Source: Clostridiaceae bacterium (GTDB lineage: Bacteria > Bacillota > Clostridia > DSM-8532). Taken from it: DNA of 48,301 nucleotides. Both the position numbers and the translations under genes were made by a program. The notes beneath the pieces were generated by a model that searched no databases, was not told the origin of the DNA, and was given only the letters and a program-made list of their open reading frames with translations. Shown piece by piece: positions 42,728 to 48,301 of this stretch. Position 1 is the first letter of the stretch, and each line of letters opens with the position of its first letter. The stretch covers positions 1-48,301 of the forward strand of contig DULR01000041.1 of NCBI GenBank assembly GCA_012840245.1. The letters are read 5' to 3'.

Positions 42728-45490
42728 ATGAAAAGGTGTTCACTTGTCTTAGTTTTACTGCTGGTAGTTTGCCAAGCGCTTTCTTTCAGCTTTCTGCCAA
42801 GCGTATCGATGGCAGATGAAACAAAAACGGTGAGAGTGATCTATTATCGTTTTGACCAGGAGTACAGCACCTGGAACTTGTGGATCTGGCCGAAAGGCGG
42901 AAACGGGGCCTCTTATCAGTTCACCAAAGAGACAGAGCTTTCCTTCCTTCCCGGTAAAAAAGCTGTGGTCGCCGAGGTGGATGTCTCAGCTTTCAATACT
43001 GAGGAAGCAGGGATAATAGTAAGAAAAGGTGAATGGGAACAGAAGGATATAGAAGCTGACCGCTTCTTTTCGCTCAAGAACGCTGACAGCAATGGCATTA
43101 CAACTCTGTACATAATCCAGGGGATCGAAACCATCTCCTTTACCGAGGAGGCAGCTAAACCCTTTTATTCACCCAAAATCGAATCAGCTGAGTTTATGGA
43201 TCTTAATACTGTCCGTGTATACCTTCAGGCTCCGGCAGAAGCCCTGGGCGGTAACGAAGGTATCAGGCTGATGGAAGGCAATAAAGAGGTCAGGCTGAGT
43301 AAGGTGATACGCGGTGATGACGGCAAGGGCTTCGTTCTTAAAACAGAAGGAGAGATCGACATGTCAAAGGGGTATATAATAGAAAAAGAAGGCTTCGGAC
43401 AGGTGTATGTTTCAATGGACAGGCTTTTTGGGCTGGAAAGCTTCAATGAACAATTCTATTATGAAGGAAATGATCTGGGGGCAACGTATTCCAAAAGCGA
43501 AACAGTGTTTAAGCTGTGGGCCCCGACTGCGGAGGCTGTCACTCTGAAGCTCTTTGAAAAAGGCCAGGGGGGAACGGCACTGAAAAGCATTGCTATGGAA
43601 AAGGCTGAGAAAGGTGTATGGAGCACAGTCGTAAGTGGGGATTTGAACGGGACTTACTATACATATGAGGTCACCGTAGGCGGAAAAACAAATACGGCTG
43701 TCGATCCTTATGCAAAGGCCGTCGGAGTCAATGGTGACAGGGCTATGGTAGTTGACCTGTCATCAACAAATCCTGAAGGCTGGGAGAAGGTTGGTTATGT
43801 CAATCTGGAGAATCAGACCGATGCTGTCATATATGAGATGCATGTTAGAGATACTACAATAAGTGATTCGTCAGGAATAAAAAACAAAGGTAAGTATGCA
43901 GGCATGGGTGAAACAGGCGGCAAATCTCCCATAAGCGGTGTAACTACAGGTCTTTCTCATGTAAAAGAGCTGGGTGCCACCCATATACATTTCCTTCCTG
44001 TTTTTGACTTTAATTCGGTTGACGAGTCCAGGCTTGACATACCGCAGTTCAACTGGGGCTATGATCCGAGGAATTATAATACTCCTGAGGGATCATACTC
44101 TGCAGATCCGTATAATGGAGAAGTAAGGATACGCGAATTCAAGGAAATGATCAAGGCTATAAAAGAACAGGGTATCGGAGTGGTCATGGATGTTGTCTAC
44201 AACCATACAGCCCGTTCTGCCGATTCAGATTTCAGCCTGATCGTACCCGGCTACTATTATCGTATGGTCGGGAATAAATTCTCCAATGGTTCGGGCTGCG
44301 GCAACGAAACAGCTTCAGAGCGTCTTATGATGCGTAAATTTATTGTTGATTCGGTCTGTTACTGGGCCAGGGAATACAAGATCGACGGATTCAGGTTTGA
44401 TCTGATGGGGCTCCATGATATCGAAACGATGAATGCAGTCGCCGCTGCCCTGAAAGAAATAAATCCCTCAGTGCTTCTTTATGGTGAGGGCTGGACTGCC
44501 GGAGCTACGACTCTTCCACAGAAACAACAGGCCATAAAGGCAAATATATCCAAAGTGCCGGATTTCGCTGTATTTAACGACAGTACCCGCGATGGTATAA
44601 AGGGGCATGTATTCGATTCTGAAAAGCCTGGTTTCATCAATGGTGATCATAGCTTCAAGGAAAGCGTCAAGTTTGGTATCGTGGGTGCGGTTAACCACAA
44701 CGGAGTAAAATATGAACAGGTGAATTATGATAAAGTGGCATATGCAGCTTCCCCGAATCAGTGCATAAATTACATATCGGCCCATGACAACCTTACTCTT
44801 TACGACAAGCTTCTGGTATCAGCACCGGGAAGGACCGAAGAGGATTATAAAAAAATGACAAAAATCGGCGGGGCTATGGTCCTGACATCTCAGGGCATTC
44901 CCTTTATGCTTTCAGGTACTGATTTCATGAGATCAAAGAAGGGTGATTCCAACTCCTACAAATCACCCGACAGCATAAATGCTATCGACTGGGAGCTGAA
45001 AAGCAAGAATTTTGACGTATTCGAATATTATAAAGGCCTTATTAGCTTAAGGAAAGCACATCCTGCATTTCGCATGCCTGATGCGGCGCAGATCAATGAG
45101 AACCTGAAATTTATAGATGATACGTCCGAAAGCCTTATTGCCTATTATATCGATAACAATGCAAATGGTGACACATGGAAAACGATCTTTGTGGCATTCA
45201 ATGCGGGAGACAAGGACGAAACGGTCTCTCTTCCTGTAAATTCCGACTGGAATATAGTGGTTGATGGCGAAAAAGCCGGTGTTGAAACTATATCAACAGT
45301 GAGCGGCGATAAGATAACGGTCCCGGCAATGAGCTCAATCGTTGCATATGATGCAGCCACAGCCGCAAAGGACAACAGTAAAAAAATATCATCCCGGCTT
45401 GCCATCACGCTGACGGTTCTTGCAGGGCTGCTGATGCTTATAGGCGGAGGCACCCTGTTCATTAAAAAGAGAAAGAGCAGCAGATCATAA
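42728..45490 (+). CDS. pulA: Type I pullulanase, membrane-anchored (GH13)
   Basis: Cuts alpha-1,6 branches of pullulan and starch outside the cell. Signal peptide ends near Ala29 (SMA-DE). An N-terminal CBM41-like domain (about 32-138, VRVIYYRFDQEYSTWNLWIWP), a linker domain, a CBM48-like domain (about 240-340, ATYSKSETVFKLWAPTAEAVTL) and the GH13 barrel. The pullulanase signature is FNWGYDP (441-447). Nucleophile Asp558 in GFRFDLMGLHD, acid Glu587 in LYGEGWT, Asp687 in SAHDNLTLYD. C-terminal membrane helix and basic tail (about 892-920, ending FIKKRKSSRS) without an LPXTG motif, so it is membrane-held rather than sortase-linked. 920 residues. GGAGGA ribosome site. Confidence 0.94.
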   Translation: MKRCSLVLVLLLVVCQALSFSFLPSVSMADETKTVRVIYYRFDQEYSTWNLWIWPKGGNGASYQFTKETELSFLPGKKAVVAEVDVSAFNTEEAGIIVRKGEWEQKDIEADRFFSLKNADSNGITTLYIIQGIETISFTEEAAKPFYSPKIESAEFMDLNTVRVYLQAPAEALGGNEGIRLMEGNKEVRLSKVIRGDDGKGFVLKTEGEIDMSKGYIIEKEGFGQVYVSMDRLFGLESFNEQFYYEGNDLGATYSKSETVFKLWAPTAEAVTLKLFEKGQGGTALKSIAMEKAEKGVWSTVVSGDLNGTYYTYEVTVGGKTNTAVDPYAKAVGVNGDRAMVVDLSSTNPEGWEKVGYVNLENQTDAVIYEMHVRDTTISDSSGIKNKGKYAGMGETGGKSPISGVTTGLSHVKELGATHIHFLPVFDFNSVDESRLDIPQFNWGYDPRNYNTPEGSYSADPYNGEVRIREFKEMIKAIKEQGIGVVMDVVYNHTARSADSDFSLIVPGYYYRMVGNKFSNGSGCGNETASERLMMRKFIVDSVCYWAREYKIDGFRFDLMGLHDIETMNAVAAALKEINPSVLLYGEGWTAGATTLPQKQQAIKANISKVPDFAVFNDSTRDGIKGHVFDSEKPGFINGDHSFKESVKFGIVGAVNHNGVKYEQVNYDKVAYAASPNQCINYISAHDNLTLYDKLLVSAPGRTEEDYKKMTKIGGAMVLTSQGIPFMLSGTDFMRSKKGDSNSYKSPDSINAIDWELKSKNFDVFEYYKGLISLRKAHPAFRMPDAAQINENLKFIDDTSESLIAYYIDNNANGDTWKTIFVAFNAGDKDETVSLPVNSDWNIVVDGEKAGVETISTVSGDKITVPAMSSIVAYDAATAAKDNSKKISSRLAITLTVLAGLLMLIGGGTLFIKKRKSSRS

Positions 45491-45578
45491 CACCTTATAA
45501 TATGCTTTAGTACAATCTTCTACCTGATATATAATACTTTTGGGAGAATGTTTTTCCTAAAAAAGGAGGATTCTGCAG

Positions 45579-47357
45579 ATGAATAAACAAGCTGTATTTC
45601 ATTTACCCGATTCAAGCTATGCCCATGCGCTTTCTGAAACGAGAATATGTATAAGACTCAGAACCGCAAAAGGTGATATCAAAAAATGTGTATTGTTTTA
45701 TGGCAACAGAGTACATCCCGAACCGAGAGTAAAAATGACTTCGATCGATATGGTTCGTGTTGCCTCGGACCGTTTGTTCGATTATTATGAGGCCGATTTT
45801 GAAACCGATATCAACAGGATCTGCTACTATTTCTGGCTGACAGACGGGATCGAGGACTATTATTACTACTCGGGAGTCTTTACACATACTCCTGCCCATA
45901 ACAGAGTGGAATACTTTCAGTTCCCTTACGTCCATCGCAATGATATTGCAGTAGTTCCAAAATGGGCTAAAAATGCGATTTTGTATCAGATTTTCCCGGA
46001 CAGCTTCGCGACCGGGAGAAAATACATAAGTTCTCAGGAAAACATGAAGATCACTGCGACAAAGGATAAATCACATGCCAAGCTTGGCGGAACGATCAGG
46101 GGAATCACAGAAAACATTGACTATCTTGCGGATCTGGGCATAAATTGTATTTATTTAAATCCGATATTTACGGCAGAATCATATCATAAATATGACACTA
46201 TCGATTATTTTTCCATAGATCCCTGCTTTGGAACCATGGATGATTTTAAAAATATGGTGGAGACCTGCCATAAGAACGGCATCAGAGTGATCCTCGACGG
46301 AGTTTTCAACCATTGCGGCTGGAGATTTTTCGCCTTTAAGGATGTGTGCGATAAGGGAGAAAAATCGAAATATAAAGACTGGTTCTATCAGCTAAGTTTT
46401 CCTGTCGATACCGAAAAACTGAATTATGCCGCATTTGCTTATGTAAAGCAAATGCCCAAACTGAACACTGGTAATCCTGAAGTGATCAGGTATTTTTGCG
46501 ATGTCGGCAGATATTGGATCCGTGAAGCAGATATCGACGGCTGGCGCCTGGACGTGGCAAATGAAGTCAACCACGATTTCTGGAGAGCATTCAGAAAAGC
46601 AGTTCGTGAAGAAAAGCCGGATGCCTTTTTGATCGGCGAGATCTGGGAAGATGCTGAGCAATGGCTTATGGGAGATCAGTTTGATTCAGCTATGAACTAT
46701 AGATTCACCGATATATGCAAGGCATTTTTCGCTGGTAATGATATCAGCGTAGATGATTTTGACAACAGTCTAGGATACATGCTGATGCGCTATAAGAAGC
46801 AGATCACACAGGTTCAGATGAATATGCTGGATTCACATGATGTACCCAGATTCCTTTATTATTGCAATGGAGATATACGCCGGCTGAAACTGGCAGCCTT
46901 GTTCCTGATGACTTACGTTGGGATCCCTTCGGTTTTTGCAGGAGACGAGAAAGCTATAACCGGAGCTACAGAAAAGGAGTACAGGAGTCCTATGGTATGG
47001 GAAGATAATGATGTCACCCGGGATCTTACCGAATACTATAAGAAGATCATCTCGATCAGAAAGAAATATATCAGTATTTTCACGGGCGGTGTCAAAACTG
47101 TCTTAAAAGATAATGCCAAAGGAGTATATGCGTTTTCGCGGAATGATGGGGACGATGAAATAACAGTAGTGCTGAACAACAGTGAGAACAGCCAGAGCAT
47201 CAGCTTTAATGTCGGGGCATCCGGCAATGATCGCACCGGTTATATCGATCTTCTCACAGAGGAACCCATCAGGAGGAGTGATTTCGGTGAAATCAGCCTG
47301 ACATTGTCACCACTCAGCGGAGCCGTTATTTATCGATCCCATACGGAACTCTTTTGA
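45579..47357 (+). CDS. Cyclomaltodextrinase / neopullulanase-type GH13 enzyme, intracellular
   Basis: Breaks down cyclodextrins or short maltodextrins in the cytoplasm. No signal peptide. An N-terminal beta domain of about 120 residues matches the CBM34 domain that makes these enzymes dimerise (starting AVFHLPDSSYAHALSETRICIRL). Barrel: WAKNAILYQIFPDSF, VILDGVFNHCG, nucleophile Asp325 in DGWRLDVANEV, acid Glu354 in LIGEIWEDA, Asp421 in MLDSHDVPR. 592 residues, the usual length. AAAGGAGG before the start. A TATAAT at 45530-45535 suggests its own promoter, with a weak -35 and no operator of the MalR type. Confidence 0.93.
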   Translation: MNKQAVFHLPDSSYAHALSETRICIRLRTAKGDIKKCVLFYGNRVHPEPRVKMTSIDMVRVASDRLFDYYEADFETDINRICYYFWLTDGIEDYYYYSGVFTHTPAHNRVEYFQFPYVHRNDIAVVPKWAKNAILYQIFPDSFATGRKYISSQENMKITATKDKSHAKLGGTIRGITENIDYLADLGINCIYLNPIFTAESYHKYDTIDYFSIDPCFGTMDDFKNMVETCHKNGIRVILDGVFNHCGWRFFAFKDVCDKGEKSKYKDWFYQLSFPVDTEKLNYAAFAYVKQMPKLNTGNPEVIRYFCDVGRYWIREADIDGWRLDVANEVNHDFWRAFRKAVREEKPDAFLIGEIWEDAEQWLMGDQFDSAMNYRFTDICKAFFAGNDISVDDFDNSLGYMLMRYKKQITQVQMNMLDSHDVPRFLYYCNGDIRRLKLAALFLMTYVGIPSVFAGDEKAITGATEKEYRSPMVWEDNDVTRDLTEYYKKIISIRKKYISIFTGGVKTVLKDNAKGVYAFSRNDGDDEITVVLNNSENSQSISFNVGASGNDRTGYIDLLTEEPIRRSDFGEISLTLSPLSGAVIYRSHTELF

Positions 47358-47359
47358 AT

Positions 47360-47595
47360 ATGGTTTTTGACAGGGATGGGCTCAGTATAGTTCTTTGGAC
47401 TGCCAGTCAAATGTTATATAAGTAGACAAGGAAGAAAACTACGGGCGGTATACTCATTCCCGCGAAAATCACTGTTTTGCTTTTGGTGGAGCAGGATTAG
47501 ATGGAGATTTCCGTTTATGCTACTACATATTGTGGAAAAAAAATATACAAGCTTTACATTCAGTCATCGACAACACGGAATCCCGGTTCGGATAA
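47360..47595 (+). pseudogene. Possible frameshifted remnant of a small gene
   Basis: Starting two bases after the previous stop, an ATG at 47360 opens 21 codons (MVFDRDGLSIVLWTASQMLYK) before TAG. Overlapping its end, a second frame runs 57 codons from 47422 to a stop at 47593-47595 (VDKEENYGRYTHSRENHCF onward, with FGGAGLDGDFRLCYYILW) with no start codon. Both halves have protein-like composition, and one frame change would join them into about 78 residues. I recognise no family. It could also be chance. Confidence 0.3.
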
Positions 47596-47681
47596 TCTTC
47601 TATTAAAGCTATCATACTATACCGGTGTAGTGTGACTGCGGGAGAAAACATAACAGGCACTGTTAGCAAAACCTGTTAATG

Positions 47682-47710
47682 TTGACAACGTAAAAAAGCT
47701 AGAATATAAT
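47682..47710 (+). promoter_or_regulatory. lacI-type gene promoter, full consensus
   Basis: TTGACA (47682-47687), 17 bases, TATAAT (47705-47710). Start expected near 47717, at the first base of the operator. Confidence 0.8.
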
Positions 47711-47717
47711 AATTTTA

Positions 47718-47731
47718 TGCAACCGCTTACA
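47718..47731 (+). promoter_or_regulatory. MalR/CcpA-type operator of the regulator gene
   Basis: TGCAACCGCTTACA directly at the predicted start point of the LacI-family gene, pointing to autorepression. Same site class as 33117, 42488 and 42672. Confidence 0.6.
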
Positions 47732-47762
47732 CAACACTAAATAAAGGAAATGAGTGGATAAA

Positions 47763-48301
47763 ATGAATGTAACCATAAATGATGTAGCAAAAGCTGCGGG
47801 AGTCTCTACCTCGACAGTATCGAGAGTCATTTCTGACAGTCCGAGAATAAGTGAAGAAACGAAACAAAGAGTCAGAAAAGTAATTAAGGAGCTTAACTAT
47901 CATCCTAATGCGATCGCCCGGAGTCTTGCTAACAAGTCGTCAAAAACAATAGGACTCATCCTTAACACTGAAGCGGAGACTCTGGTAAGAAACCCGTTTT
48001 TTATCCAGGCAATGACTGGTATCAGTCAATATGCGCAGGAGAATAGCTATAATGTCATGTTTGCATACAACAAAAGTGAGGATGGAGATCTTGATATCGC
48101 GGTTCGTTATGTAAACAGCAGAAGTGTGGATGGTATAATCCTGTTTACTTCAAGGACAAATGATAAATGTATTGATTTTTTGACCAGGAATAATTTTCCG
48201 TTTTCTGTAATAGGGCGGCCTGATCAGACTGAGGGAGTGCTATGGGTAGATAATGATAACTTTCAGGCAACATACCAGGTCACAAATTATCTTATAATGA
48301 A
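47763..48301 (+). CDS. LacI family transcriptional regulator, MalR-like (partial)
   Basis: The first 179 codons of a repressor; the window ends inside the gene. N-terminal LacI helix-turn-helix and hinge: VTINDVAKAAGVSTSTVSRVI, then LNYHPNAIARSLANKSSKTIG. The sensor domain begins IGLILNTEAETLVRNPFFIQAMTGISQYAQENSYNV, close to MalR-type maltose regulators of Bacillota. Next to two GH13 genes and with a matching operator in its own promoter, it is the best candidate for regulator of the maltodextrin cluster. The missing C-terminal part is beyond the window, not lost. Confidence 0.9.
   Translation, partial: MNVTINDVAKAAGVSTSTVSRVISDSPRISEETKQRVRKVIKELNYHPNAIARSLANKSSKTIGLILNTEAETLVRNPFFIQAMTGISQYAQENSYNVMFAYNKSEDGDLDIAVRYVNSRSVDGIILFTSRTNDKCIDFLTRNNFPFSVIGRPDQTEGVLWVDNDNFQATYQVTNYLIM

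Noticed and set aside
47672..47690. Second Rex operator (TGTTAATGTTGACAACG) near the lacI promoter
   Set aside because: The two halves have the wrong spacing for the Rex consensus; the TTGACA is explained as the -35 box.

Overview
The window looks like the chromosome of an anaerobic or facultative low-to-mid GC Bacillota, most likely Clostridia. The evidence is Rex, a YabE-type G5/3D wall protein, MEP-pathway IspF, YesN/LytS-type sensor pairs, sugar lipoproteins with Gram-positive lipoboxes, strong AGGAGG ribosome sites and TTG/GTG starts. No species can be named from what is here. There is no phage, CRISPR, rRNA, tRNA or intact insertion sequence.

Layout. (1) 1-4060: a his operon, hisB-purC-hisH-hisA-hisF, with a purine gene (purC) inside it and a dispersed repeat between hisA and hisF. 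(2) 4065-12643: housekeeping block with rex (probably autoregulated), ispF, metG (structured leader), tatD, a membrane-anchored hypothetical gene, a yabE-like gene (strong promoter and structured leader), rsmA and an unrecognised gene. The order metG-tatD-yabE-rsmA matches the Bacillus subtilis neighbourhood but lacks rnmV between yabE and rsmA. (3) 12679-17319: deoC, then on the minus strand an AraC regulator, a GH127-type glycosidase and an ArsR-like regulator. (4) 17675-20851: galT-galK-galE (Leloir pathway). (5) 20897-21162: a dense, nested structured RNA ending in an intrinsic terminator; this is the most striking non-coding signal. (6) 21265-30454: a sugar-binding lipoprotein, histidine kinase and AraC-type response regulator, followed by a four-gene ABC importer in the order ytfQ-ytfR-ytfT-yjfF, as in the Escherichia coli galactofuranose transporter. 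The sensor lipoprotein is a paralogue of the transporter lipoprotein. (7) 30560-32818: purA and pgmB, each with a good promoter. (8) 33081-48301: a starch/maltodextrin region with a chemoreceptor, glgP, a lipoprotein alpha-amylase, malG-malF-malE, a membrane-anchored pullulanase, an intracellular cyclomaltodextrinase-like GH13 enzyme and a LacI/MalR-type regulator cut by the window end.

How it works together (inference). The 13-30 kb part reads as a furanoside/galactose unit: an extracellular ligand is sensed by lipoprotein plus LytS/YesN-type pair, imported by YtfQRT-YjfF, and galactose goes to UDP-glucose and glucose-1-phosphate by GalK/GalT/GalE. The 33-48 kb part reads as a starch unit: extracellular pullulanase and amylase make maltodextrins, MalEFG imports them with an ATPase encoded elsewhere, and cyclomaltodextrinase and GlgP break them down. 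A shared operator close to TGCAAMCGSTTRCA lies at or just after the predicted start points of the chemoreceptor, malE and lacI promoters and upstream of pullulanase, so the chemoreceptor appears to belong to the maltodextrin regulon. The operator also resembles a CcpA cre site, so the regulator's identity is inferred. At least eight copies or half-copies of a GTCATYCTGAG repeat sit between genes.
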